A stretch of DNA of 11,922 bases from JAFCCL01 sp041645325 (GCA_041645325.1 JBAZQI010000028.1:1-11922); one strand, 5' to 3'. Shown: positions 1 through 6,168, counted from the stretch's first letter. Translations and numbers: made by a program. The notes: a model not told the origin generated them from the letters alone.

Positions 1-860
1 GCGGGCAGGCAGATGACGTTGAAAAATGCGACGGAATAGCGGAAATTTATCCCGAAGACAAGTATTGGGTGGTAAAGTTATTGCAATCCAAAGGCCGCAC
101 TGTCGGAATGACAGGCGACGGCGTAAACGACGCGCCCGCCCTGAAACAGGCCGAACTCGGCATTGCAGTGAGCAGCTCAACCGATGTCGCAAAAGCCGCA
201 GCCAGCATGGTGCTCATGGAACCAGGGACAAAGGTCATCCTCGAGGGCGTCAGGATTAGCAGGGAGACATACCAGCGCATGCTGACCTGGACACTGAAAA
301 AAATAGTGTTTGCAATACAATTCATGGTTGTGCTTTCAGTAGGATTCTTTTGGCTGCAGGACGTAATAATTTCAATACCGGGGCTGATGCTTCTTGTGAT
401 AGTGAGCGACTTCATAACAATGTCGCTTGCAGTGGACAATTCGCGCAGCACAAAAAACCCGAACAGCTGGAATGTAAAGAACATAACCATTGCCTCGGCA
501 TTCATGGGGCTGTTTTTGTGCATTATAAGCATTGCCCTGCTTGCTATTGGCATTGATTACCTGAAGTTTAATTTGGAGCAAATCCGCACGCTTACCATCC
601 TTGTATTGGTATTCACAGGGCAGTTCACCATTCTTGTTGTAAGGGAAAGGGGCCACTTTTGGGCCTCGAGGCCGGCAAGGCTTGTTTCGGGAACCATTGG
701 GTTTTCAATCATTGCCTTCGTGCTCATTGCGATATTCGGAACAGCAATGACACCCCTTGCGCCAACAGTGGTGCTGGCTGTGCTGGCGGCCTGCGCATTG
801 TACACCTTTGCAATGGACTGGCCAAAAGCCTGGCTCTTCAAAAGGCTCGGAATAAGCTGA
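1..860 (+). CDS. Plasma-membrane (PMA1/type III) P-type ATPase, C-terminal part (5' end outside window)
   Basis: An ATP-driven cation pump, probably a proton-efflux ATPase acting in the cytoplasmic membrane. The reading frame is open from base 3, giving about 285 visible residues; the N-terminal half lies upstream, so no start can be assigned. Visible are the end of the P domain with PEDKY (bases 51-65) and the hinge motif TGDGVNDAP (bases 111-137), whose Asp residues help bind Mg2+. Next comes GIAVSSSTDVAKAAASMVL, the form typical of plasma-membrane H+-ATPases and archaeal homologues. Six hydrophobic segments follow, at about 295-355, 365-430, 480-550, 580-640, 690-750 and 750-815, matching M5-M10. 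The phosphorylated DKTGT motif and the A domain are not in the window. The C-terminus is short and has no autoinhibitory tail like that of fungal or plant pumps. Ion specificity cannot be proven from this part; Ca2+ or other type II pumps are less likely. Confidence 0.9.
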   Translation, partial: GQADDVEKCDGIAEIYPEDKYWVVKLLQSKGRTVGMTGDGVNDAPALKQAELGIAVSSSTDVAKAAASMVLMEPGTKVILEGVRISRETYQRMLTWTLKKIVFAIQFMVVLSVGFFWLQDVIISIPGLMLLVIVSDFITMSLAVDNSRSTKNPNSWNVKNITIASAFMGLFLCIISIALLAIGIDYLKFNLEQIRTLTILVLVFTGQFTILVVRERGHFWASRPARLVSGTIGFSIIAFVLIAIFGTAMTPLAPTVVLAVLAACALYTFAMDWPKAWLFKRLGIS

Positions 861-875
861 GGGGAAAATTGTTTC

Positions 876-913
876 AAGGCAGGCAAATCAATGCCTGCTT
901 TTTGCCTTTTTTT
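876..913 (+). terminator. Hairpin plus T-tract terminator after the P-type ATPase
   Basis: A perfect 7-bp stem, GCAGGCA (879-885) with TGCCTGC (892-898), encloses the loop AATCAA. It can be extended outward by three weaker pairs (876-878 with 899-901). T-runs follow at 899-903 and 907-913. It lies 15 bases after the ATPase stop and overlaps the stop codon (888-890) of the convergent mazG. Archaea usually terminate on U-tracts alone, so the T-runs may be the active part. The reverse strand has no T-run, so this looks like a plus-strand terminator. Confidence 0.65.
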
Positions 914-1271
914 CATCAGCCTTTATTTCATTCCATCTCTTAACAGCTTCTTCCGGCGTTTTTACTTTTTCATTCCCAAAGACCCAGGGCTTTCTTCGCC
1001 TGAGCTTTGCATGGGCTTCCTGTATTGCATCCCTTATTGAAAAAAGGCCTTTTTCTTCGGCTATTATGCCTATGAACAAGGCATCCCAGAGCATGTCACC
1101 GTATTCTTCCCTCATGTTTTCCAAATCGTTCCTGGCAATTGCCTGCTTGAACTCCTGAATTTCGCTTTCAAGCTCAGGCAACTGCTGCTCAATGCTCCTG
1201 CTTTTAGCCCAAGGGCACTTTTTTCTCTGGACCAAAAGCGAATCAAAAAAATCTTTCAATGCCTTTTCCAT
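888..1271 (-). CDS. mazG: MazG-family nucleoside triphosphate pyrophosphohydrolase
   Basis: Predicted to hydrolyse NTPs or dNTPs to the monophosphate plus pyrophosphate in the cytoplasm, a nucleotide-pool cleaning role. The product is 127 aa, the size of single-domain MazG proteins. It shows CPWAK at residues 19-23, an acidic metal site ESEIQE (E37 and E40), then EEYGD (E56 and D59) 15 residues later, matching the MazG pattern EExxE(12-28)ExxD. KLRRRKPWVFG (89-99) corresponds to the KxRRRHPHVFG of classical MazG. The ATG at 1271 has no Shine-Dalgarno sequence but lies 29 nt from the centre of an AATAAATAG-type TATA element (minus-strand CTATTTATT), so a leaderless mRNA is likely. The gene converges on the ATPase and diverges from the gene at 1328. 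The family is secure; substrate preference is unknown. Confidence 0.88.
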   Translation of the reverse strand: MEKALKDFFDSLLVQRKKCPWAKSRSIEQQLPELESEIQEFKQAIARNDLENMREEYGDMLWDALFIGIIAEEKGLFSIRDAIQEAHAKLRRRKPWVFGNEKVKTPEEAVKRWNEIKADEKKAKSRH

Positions 1272-1295
1272 TCAATGAAACAAAAAGGCGAAAGG

Positions 1296-1304
1296 AATAA
1301 ATAG
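1296..1304. promoter_or_regulatory. Shared TATA box for divergent genes at 1271 (-) and 1328 (+)
   Basis: AATAAATAG on the plus strand reads CTATTTATT on the minus strand, so both orientations resemble an archaeal TATA box. Its centre (about 1300) lies 28 nt from the plus ATG (1328) and 29 nt from the minus ATG (1271). That is the normal TATA-to-transcription-start distance in archaea, so both mRNAs would begin at or next to their start codon. No other TATA-like element is visible in the 56-bp gap. Confidence 0.6.
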
Positions 1305-1327
1305 CGATACAACTCTGTTTTAATCAA

Positions 1328-1804
1328 ATGAAACGGCCCGGCCCAAAAATGAGAAAAATTGGCATCCGCACTCTGGGAAAGCTTATTGGCATGGAATGGA
1401 TACCACTTACCAAGGCATCTCTTTCAGGGCTTTATGCCAAAAGCCCACAGCTTTACAGGACAAAAGACAACGAGGTTATTGCTTTTGGAGCATCAAAAAA
1501 ACCTTTTTTATTTGTGATTTCACGGGTTCATAGACCTACCGGGATTTTTTATGAAATGGCAACAGCAAGAATAATGTCCTCAGGCAACCGTGTACACATG
1601 ATGGATGCAAAACAAGGGATATATCACGCACGTGGGTTCAATATTTCACGGCTTTTTCTCAATCAAGCAATAGCAATGGCAAGGGAAAGAAGCCTGGGCG
1701 AAATTGAAGTTTTTAGCGATGAGCCGGGCATTCAGAATCTTCTTAAAAGACTCGGTTTTGAATTCGAAGGAGATGTGGGCACTTTTTCAATTGAGAAAAA
1801 GTAA
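1328..1804 (+). CDS. Hypothetical protein with a GNAT-like C-terminus
   Basis: The product is 158 aa and I do not recognise a named family. The C-terminal third resembles the end of a GNAT N-acetyltransferase fold: a helix (LFLNQAIAMARERSLGEIEV, about 109-128), a beta-strand with a helix start (FSDEPGIQNLLKRLGFEFEG, 129-148), and the LGF-E-EG ending common to GNAT proteins. The acetyl-CoA-binding Q/RxxGxG/A signature is not visible; the equivalent stretch is GIYHARGFNISRL (97-109), so activity is doubtful and this may be a degenerate or non-catalytic member. The N-terminus is basic. The start at 1328 is placed by the TATA box 28 nt upstream and implies a leaderless mRNA. The gene is divergent from mazG and is followed by hairpin-rich sequence that could terminate it. 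Confidence 0.6.
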   Translation: MKRPGPKMRKIGIRTLGKLIGMEWIPLTKASLSGLYAKSPQLYRTKDNEVIAFGASKKPFLFVISRVHRPTGIFYEMATARIMSSGNRVHMMDAKQGIYHARGFNISRLFLNQAIAMARERSLGEIEVFSDEPGIQNLLKRLGFEFEGDVGTFSIEKK

Positions 1805-1835
1805 CAGAGAGTTAAAGGGGTAAAGGGAAAAAAAG

Positions 1836-1932
1836 GTTTAGCGCCAACAGGCGCGCTTTTCCCAAACAGCCTTTTAACAAAAGGCTGGCGAAAAGCTTTC
1901 TTTCCCAAAGCTTTTTTTCACAAAAAAAAAGG
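1836..1932. repeat. Intergenic hairpin repeat, copy 1
   Basis: Three inverted-repeat modules lie in a row. GCGCC-AACA-GGCGC (1841-1854) is followed by CTTTTCCCAA. CAGCCTTTT (1867-1875) pairs with AAAAGGCTG (1879-1887) around the loop AAC. The third is AAAGCTTTCTTTCCCAAAGC, ending in a T7 run (about 1892-1918). The first and third modules recur in the same order at 6021-6150. Bases 1841-1865 match 6026-6050 at 24 of 25 positions. The first two hairpins, each next to T-runs, could end transcription of the gene at 1328. The element stops just before the TATA box of the next gene, as the second copy also does. Confidence 0.65.
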
Positions 1933-1940
1933 TTTAAATA
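1933..1940 (+). promoter_or_regulatory. TATA box for the small membrane protein gene
   Basis: TTTAAATA, preceded by a purine-rich AAAAAAAAAGG that fits a TFB recognition element. Its centre is about 26 nt before the ATG at 1963, and there is no Shine-Dalgarno sequence, so a leaderless transcript is expected. Confidence 0.65.
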
Positions 1941-1962
1941 TTGGCACCACGTTATTCTTTTC

Positions 1963-2235
1963 ATGCAGGCAAGCGACATGATTTTGGGGCTTTTGCTCAT
2001 CGTTGTCCTGGGCTGGACCGTGATGCTTGCTGTCCAGCAGGCAGGCCTGAATCTTGGCCTGCAGGCACTTGAGGCAAAGCAGGTTGCACAGGGCATCCAG
2101 GTTTCGCCGGACAAATGCGGTTCTGTTGAGGGAAAAACGCTGGTGCTCGCAACCGAAATAACGGAAAAAGAATACTTTACCACAGTGGGCTTTGACAGGG
2201 AAAGAAACCAGGTTTACTTCTGCTTCTACGAATGA
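1963..2235 (+). CDS. Small single-pass membrane protein of unknown function
   Basis: A 90-aa product with one clear hydrophobic segment near the N-terminus (about residues 7-25, ILGLLLIVVLGWTVMLAV). A QQAG-rich amphipathic stretch follows, then a polar C-terminal domain of about 50 residues containing two Cys (in DKCGSV and YFCFYE). The single early helix with a polar tail suggests a membrane anchor; topology cannot be decided from the sequence alone. It is not a typical signal peptide, as there is no basic n-region or cleavage motif, and no clear pilin signal is seen. The start is supported by the TATA box 26 nt upstream. It ends 11 bases before the convergent gene at 2247. I do not recognise a family. 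Confidence 0.65.
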   Translation: MQASDMILGLLLIVVLGWTVMLAVQQAGLNLGLQALEAKQVAQGIQVSPDKCGSVEGKTLVLATEITEKEYFTTVGFDRERNQVYFCFYE

Positions 2236-2246
2236 AAAACGGAACA

Positions 2247-2816
2247 TCATTTCCTGCAATAGATTAGAAAATTTTTAACAAAAAGAATGGCAAAAAAAAT
2301 ATCATGATTCAATTGAAATTCAAGGTCTTTCTCAAAATCCGCCTTGTTTCTTGTATAAGGCCTCTCCGTATTTTCTATTCCGAACGTGGCATAGGCGCTT
2401 GAAACCTTTGTTGAGATTGCATCGTAAGAAGCGGTATCTATCAGTTTACCCAGACCCCTTATTTCTTTTGGCGGAATCCTGCTTAGAGAATTGAATTCCA
2501 ATGGATTTGCTGCATACCAATCCATGAGAGTACTGAATGTGCTCCACTGCTCGCTTGGAATTTTGCCTTTCATTTCAGCTTTTAGCCCTTGGGCTGCAAA
2601 AGGGATTATCAGCTTGACTGAGATTGCACTCTCATTGCTCTTTCTGCCCATTCCAAGATGCGTTCTCAGGGCAACAGTAAGTGCCTTGGCTGCAAGTTTC
2701 CTTTCCCAAGGCGCCAATTTGGCTTCCCTGAAAAGCTTCCAGCCCGCTTTTCTTGCGGTTCTGTATCCTTTAATGTTTTTCCTGCCCAATTTTGAAACCC
2801 TGCGCTTTCTGTTCAT
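2247..2816 (-). CDS. Basic hypothetical protein downstream of the M24 peptidase
   Basis: A 189-aa product of no family I recognise. The N-terminus is strongly basic (MNRKRRVSKLGRKNIKGY, then more Lys/Arg up to about residue 65), which would suit RNA or DNA contact. The middle is mixed alpha-helical in appearance, and the last 20 residues are hydrophobic (FFAILFVKNFLIYCRK). The ATG at 2816 lies 5 bases after the prolidase stop codon, so co-transcription with the two peptidase genes is likely. There is no clear Shine-Dalgarno sequence, so translation may depend on reinitiation. The hydrophobic end could mean a membrane-associated tail, or a frame that has drifted past an older stop. It is kept as a gene because it fills the operon gap exactly and is open for 570 bases. 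Confidence 0.55.
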   Translation of the reverse strand: MNRKRRVSKLGRKNIKGYRTARKAGWKLFREAKLAPWERKLAAKALTVALRTHLGMGRKSNESAISVKLIIPFAAQGLKAEMKGKIPSEQWSTFSTLMDWYAANPLEFNSLSRIPPKEIRGLGKLIDTASYDAISTKVSSAYATFGIENTERPYTRNKADFEKDLEFQLNHDIFFAILFVKNFLIYCRK

Positions 2817-2821
2817 AAAAA

Positions 2822-3901
2822 TCAGATTTGCATGAGTTCTTCCGGCGCCTTTGTCAGCAACTTGCAGCCGCTTGTAGTTACAACCAAGTCATCTTCTATT
2901 CTTATGCCGCCAAATTTTCCGTAAATGCCTGGCTCCACTGTGAGAACGTTGTTTTTTTGCAGCTTTTCCCTGTTTTCGTGAAAGAAGCCTGAGGGAAAGT
3001 CGTGGGCGTCAATGCCCAAGCCGTGGCCAAGGCCGTGAATGAGCTTAAAGCCTGTTCTTTTTTTTAGCAATTTGTCGGCCTCGTCAAAAACATGCCCGGC
3101 AACGGCGCCAGGCATTATCAGGTTTTGGCCGCATTGCTTTGCCGCAAAAACGGATTCGTAAAGCTCTTCCTGCTTTTGCGAAGGCGCACCGACAGAAAAA
3201 ACGCGCGTTATGTCGGAGCAATATCCTTTGAAGCAGGCTCCGATGTCCAAAAGCAGAAGCCCCTTGGAAATCTTTGAAGGCAACGGGACATGATGGGGAA
3301 AAGCGCTGTTCCTGCCGCCAGCAACTATCAGGGGAAACGGCAGCAGGTTGTCACCTTTTTCGCGAAGCATTAATTCAATCTGCAGGCCGAGCTGTTTTTC
3401 GGTCATTCCCCTCCTGAAAATGCCGGAAACGTTTTTGACGGCGTTCTCCGCTATTTTGCAGGCCTTTGATATTTTGGAAATCTCACCCTCGGATTTTATG
3501 GAACGCATTTTCCCGATTTGCTTTGAAGCGTCAACAAGCTTTCTTTTGCCGGTAATTTTTTTCATGGCCTTCAGGGAATTGACTGTGTGAAAAGGCCTGT
3601 TGACTGCAATTGTTTTCACGCCGCGCAGTTCAGCCTTTACAAGGGCATCAAGCTGTTTTCGCCTGTCAATGTTTTTGATGCGCACCTCTTTGGATGAAAG
3701 CCTTGGCTCAAGAAGGGATTTAAGCAGAAGAGGGGCAGCATCGCGCTTCATCACAAGCATGTTGTTCCCGAGAAACTGCCTTGGAATGCCCGAGAAATAG
3801 CTTACTGTTGAATCCTGCAAAAAATCGCTTGTCCTGAATACAGCGGCACCTGCATCAACATTGCCAAAGAACTGTTTTCTTCGCCCGCCAATTTCACTCA
3901 T
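2822..3901 (-). CDS. M24-family metallopeptidase (Xaa-Pro dipeptidase/aminopeptidase-like)
   Basis: A cytoplasmic peptidase of the pita-bread fold, expected to cleave Xaa-Pro dipeptides or the N-terminal residue before Pro. The product is 359 aa from the ATG at 3901, a normal prolidase length. An N-terminal creatinase-like domain (about 1-125) precedes the catalytic domain. All five metal ligands are visible: D219 (LLLDIGA), D230 (GYCSDITR), H293 (GLGHGLGIDAHD), E323 (TVEPGIYG) and E336 (RIEDD). FPHH (202-204) supplies the extra active-site His. The frame stays open to a TTG at 3958, but the ATG at 3901 removes an unlikely leader and matches family starts. No strong Shine-Dalgarno sequence is seen. 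It follows the M29-like gene by 46 bases on the same strand, so the two probably act together in peptide breakdown. Methionine aminopeptidase is a less likely reading. Confidence 0.87.
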   Translation of the reverse strand: MSEIGGRRKQFFGNVDAGAAVFRTSDFLQDSTVSYFSGIPRQFLGNNMLVMKRDAAPLLLKSLLEPRLSSKEVRIKNIDRRKQLDALVKAELRGVKTIAVNRPFHTVNSLKAMKKITGKRKLVDASKQIGKMRSIKSEGEISKISKACKIAENAVKNVSGIFRRGMTEKQLGLQIELMLREKGDNLLPFPLIVAGGRNSAFPHHVPLPSKISKGLLLLDIGACFKGYCSDITRVFSVGAPSQKQEELYESVFAAKQCGQNLIMPGAVAGHVFDEADKLLKKRTGFKLIHGLGHGLGIDAHDFPSGFFHENREKLQKNNVLTVEPGIYGKFGGIRIEDDLVVTTSGCKLLTKAPEELMQI

Positions 3902-3947
3902 GCCACAAACCTGCCAAAGAACGATTTTTGCCCGGGGCTTATGCCGC

Positions 3948-5735
3948 TCATACCACAAACTTTCCTTTTTTTATTACCCAGTGCTCTTTGCCTTTCGGGT
4001 CAACGCCCCACAGGTCAATCTTCTGCTTTGGGGCATTGATTACAATGTCGCAGTGGTACATTGTTTCCCTGCCTGGCTCATAGCCGGAGCCAAGGGCAAT
4101 GTGCATCATGTTCGCAAGCTTTTCGGTTTCAATCAGGTAACGCGAAAGCCTTGCCTTTGGATTGGTGTTCACGGCAAATTCGCCGAGATTGTTGAAATTT
4201 TGCCTCATGCTTTTCACCATCTTTTTGGGCATGCTTTTGCTTTTTTCAAAAACATTGAGCATTTTCCAGCATTCCTTTTTCCTTTTTTCCAGGGCTTTTC
4301 TTATCTCAGGGCTTGCCTTCAAAAGCACGTACTTGCCGTTCTTAACCGACACCAGCATTGGCTGGCTTTTCGGGATGACATAGCTCTTGTCAATGCTTAT
4401 TACAACATCGCCTACAAAAGTGCCGTCAATTTTGTGCGGCGTGAAAAAAACCTCGCCGCCGGGAAAGTTTCCATAACGCCCTGACTTGGTCTTAAATACC
4501 CTTGCGGCTTCAGGAGGCGTTATCGGGTTGACCTCTATGTCAGATGTGAGAATAGGGCCCTTGCCCGAAAAAAGGTGCATTGTGTCAAGTGCAAGGTTTG
4601 TCTGCCCTTGCGGCGTCTTAATGCCGACCGCAAAAAGCCTGGAGCATTTCCTGAGCACATCCCTTATCTGCTCGTCCCTTTTTCGCAGGGCAAAGTAGTC
4701 AATGTTGCAGGTCCTGATATAATTGGGCAATGGCAATGTGTCGGTTATTGCGTGCCTTCTTAGTGCAGGCCTTGGATCCTGCTTTGTCTGCTCAAGCCAG
4801 TAAGGCTTCAGCAGCATTGTGCCGGGGCTTTGCCACCTGGTTTTCATGTTTGGGGTCGGGTAGCCGATTTTCAGCCCGAAGAAATGCTTTCCGCCATAGC
4901 CCTGGCCGTGGATGCCAAAGGAAGCGGTTGAATATTTCAGCTTGTCCGCGCCGATAATCGGGCTGAGTTTCCTGAAAGTAGTGAACCAGGGTTCATTGAT
5001 GTTTTTCTCATACTCGCAGCCGATTATTGTTGCGGCCAGGTCGGAAATGCGCTCCATTGGCTCAAGCTGGCTTTTTCTTGAAGTGTCTGCGCCCATTGAA
5101 ACCGACTTGCAGAGCGACGCTGCCTTCAATGCAAAGGTGTAGATTATGCTAAGGCTGCCAAGGTAATCGTCAAGCGGAAGCTCCAAATCCTTGGCTGTTG
5201 GAATCAGGTCAAATCCAACCGATACAATATCCCTTTTTTTGATTCCATAGCCCTGCTTGAGGATTTTTGAGGCAGTGGCAAGAAGCTCCTTCCACAAGCG
5301 CTTCCTGAACCAGCCAGTTTTGAATTCAAGCCTTTTCTCTTCCATGACGAAGGCATCAGAACCCGCTATTATGTATAAGTCTGGTTTTTTGAACTGCCTT
5401 GAAAATTCCTTGCTTTTTGTCTTTTTTTCCACGCTTTTAATGAATTCCGCAAGGGCTTTGATTTCCCTGGTCTCTTTGCCGTGCTTGAGTTCTGAATAAA
5501 GCGCCCAGGTTTTGTCCAATACTTTGAGCATCCTGCTTTCCTTTTGCGTCACAAAAACGCTGATGTCTGCGCCAAGCTCGTGCACCGCCCTGCTCATCGG
5601 AGCAAGGGAAAAAAAGGCCTTTTCGTTTGAAAGCCTCATCTCCACAAGGCAGGTCTTGCCCTTGCCAAGCTTTCCGGCAAGGGCTTTTCTGTAATATGCA
5701 ACCTCTTGCGCAAACTTTTTTTTATTGTAAACCAT
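3948..5735 (-). CDS. Long M29-like (AmpS/PepS) metallo-aminopeptidase
   Basis: Predicted cytoplasmic aminopeptidase with a co-catalytic metal pair. The product is 595 aa, against about 410 for classical M29 enzymes. The C-terminal part carries the M29 ligand series: E428 in FPGGEVFFTP, E519 in LGEFAVNTNP, H545 in HIALGSGY, Y552, and H561 and D563 in YHCDIV. The H-x6-Y and H-x-D spacings equal those I recall for Thermus aminopeptidase T; the E-to-E spacing is longer. The extra length lies before residue 428 and includes a Gly-rich stretch, ASFGIHGQGYGGKHFFG (271-287), of unknown role. The ATG at 5735 has GGTGG (minus strand, 5744-5740) 4 nt upstream, so the start is well supported. It is probably co-transcribed with the 54-aa gene upstream and the M24 peptidase downstream. 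A non-peptidase relative of M29 remains possible. Confidence 0.78.
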   Translation of the reverse strand: MVYNKKKFAQEVAYYRKALAGKLGKGKTCLVEMRLSNEKAFFSLAPMSRAVHELGADISVFVTQKESRMLKVLDKTWALYSELKHGKETREIKALAEFIKSVEKKTKSKEFSRQFKKPDLYIIAGSDAFVMEEKRLEFKTGWFRKRLWKELLATASKILKQGYGIKKRDIVSVGFDLIPTAKDLELPLDDYLGSLSIIYTFALKAASLCKSVSMGADTSRKSQLEPMERISDLAATIIGCEYEKNINEPWFTTFRKLSPIIGADKLKYSTASFGIHGQGYGGKHFFGLKIGYPTPNMKTRWQSPGTMLLKPYWLEQTKQDPRPALRRHAITDTLPLPNYIRTCNIDYFALRKRDEQIRDVLRKCSRLFAVGIKTPQGQTNLALDTMHLFSGKGPILTSDIEVNPITPPEAARVFKTKSGRYGNFPGGEVFFTPHKIDGTFVGDVVISIDKSYVIPKSQPMLVSVKNGKYVLLKASPEIRKALEKRKKECWKMLNVFEKSKSMPKKMVKSMRQNFNNLGEFAVNTNPKARLSRYLIETEKLANMMHIALGSGYEPGRETMYHCDIVINAPKQKIDLWGVDPKGKEHWVIKKGKFVV

Positions 5736-5739
5736 TGTT

Positions 5740-5744
5740 CCACC
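5740..5744 (-). promoter_or_regulatory. Shine-Dalgarno site of the M29-like gene
   Basis: GGTGG on the minus strand, 4 nt before the ATG at 5735. It complements the CACC core expected at the archaeal 16S rRNA 3' end. Its presence on an internal gene contrasts with the leaderless first genes nearby. Confidence 0.5.
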
Positions 5745-5771
5745 AAAAAAAATGAAGGCCTGTGCCTTGGC

Positions 5772-5936
5772 TCATTTCTTTTTGAGCATTGGAAGGCCTG
5801 TGCGCTGGTTTTCCACAACCGAAAAGCCAGGCGGAAGGCCAATGCTTTCCTCGCTTTTTTTGCTGAAGAAAAAAAGCTTTCCCCTCTGGTGCAGGCAGTA
5901 TTTCTGCCCCCTGCTGTTCTCATGCTCATATCCCAT
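5772..5936 (-). CDS. Small conserved-looking protein (54 aa) upstream of the M29-like gene
   Basis: The ORF encodes MGYEHENSRGQKYCLHQRGK, then LFFFSKK, a short spacer, LPPGFSVVEN and QRTGLPMLKKK. From memory this pattern (G-x-x-YYLH, a YFFSK strand, LPxGxxVVEN, RTGLPxLKKK at the C-terminus) matches a family of roughly 55-70-aa uncharacterised proteins common in DPANN archaea and CPR bacteria; I know no function for it. A longer frame runs upstream to 6122, but the family-like part begins at the ATG at 5936, and the upstream extension is translated repeat sequence. GGTGGTGGC lies 3-12 nt before this ATG and can act as a ribosome binding site. The gene ends 36 bases before the M29-like gene on the same strand, so they probably form an operon. 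The T8 run in that gap could reduce read-through. Confidence 0.62.
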   Translation of the reverse strand: MGYEHENSRGQKYCLHQRGKLFFFSKKSEESIGLPPGFSVVENQRTGLPMLKKK

Positions 5937-5960
5937 AATGCCACCACCAAAGCCAGGTTT

Positions 5961-5992
5961 CCATAATACTAAATGGTTTCTTGTTTTTAAGG
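5961..5992 (-). promoter_or_regulatory. AT-rich promoter candidates for the 54-aa gene and downstream peptidase genes
   Basis: Two minus-strand candidates are visible: TTTAGTATTATGG (about 5961-5973), centred about 32 nt before the ATG at 5936, and CTTAAAAAC (about 5983-5991), which would give a leader of about 25 nt containing the GGTGGTGG site. I cannot choose between them from sequence alone. Confidence 0.35.
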
Positions 5993-6020
5993 TTTTGCCC
6001 GATTTCTTCCGAATGCCATT

Positions 6021-6150
6021 GGCTTGCGCCAACAGGCGCGGTTTTCCCAAGGTTTTTCTTCCCAAGAAAAGGCTGCCCAAGGCTTCTTTTTTTGCTTTGC
6101 AAAAAAAGGCTTTCTTTCCCAAGGCTTTCTTTCTTCAGAAAGAAAGGCTT
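6021..6150. repeat. Intergenic hairpin repeat, copy 2
   Basis: GCGCC-AACA-GGCGC (6026-6039) followed by GTTTTCCCAA matches 1841-1865 at 24 of 25 bases. Further on, AAAAGGCTG (about 6067-6075) corresponds to the right arm of the second hairpin of copy 1. GGCTTTCTTTCCCAAGGCTT (6108-6127) matches the third module of copy 1. This copy has extra hairpins: T7GC (6087-6095) pairing with GCA7 (6099-6107) around TTT, and CTTTCTTTC (6125-6133) pairing with GAAAGAAAG (6138-6146) around TTCA. Together with the flanks it accounts for the 253-bp gap between the genes at 5936 and 6190. The frame is accidentally open on both strands here, but the translations are repetitive Phe/Lys-rich sequence, so I read it as non-coding. 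Confidence 0.65.
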
Positions 6151-6160
6151 AAGGCAAAGC

Positions 6161-6168
6161 TATTTATT
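6161..6168 (+). promoter_or_regulatory. TATA box for the DHH phosphoesterase gene
   Basis: TATTTATT preceded by purine-rich AAGGCAAAGC, centred about 25 nt before the ATG at 6190. There is no Shine-Dalgarno sequence, so the mRNA is probably leaderless. The spacing also supports 6190 as the start, rather than the in-frame upstream ATG at 5752. Confidence 0.65.

Noticed and set aside
3902..3958. TTG start at 3958 for the M24 peptidase
   Set aside because: It overlaps the end of the M29-like gene, has no Shine-Dalgarno sequence, and adds a leader untypical of the family; the ATG at 3901 is better.
3861..4484. 207-codon plus-strand frame opposite the M29-like gene
   Set aside because: Composition is that of an antisense shadow, and the minus-strand gene has identifiable catalytic motifs here.
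5937..6122. Longer form (116 aa) of the small minus-strand protein starting at 6122
   Set aside because: The extra 62 residues are reverse-strand repeat sequence; family-like residues begin at the ATG at 5936, which has a GGTGG site upstream.
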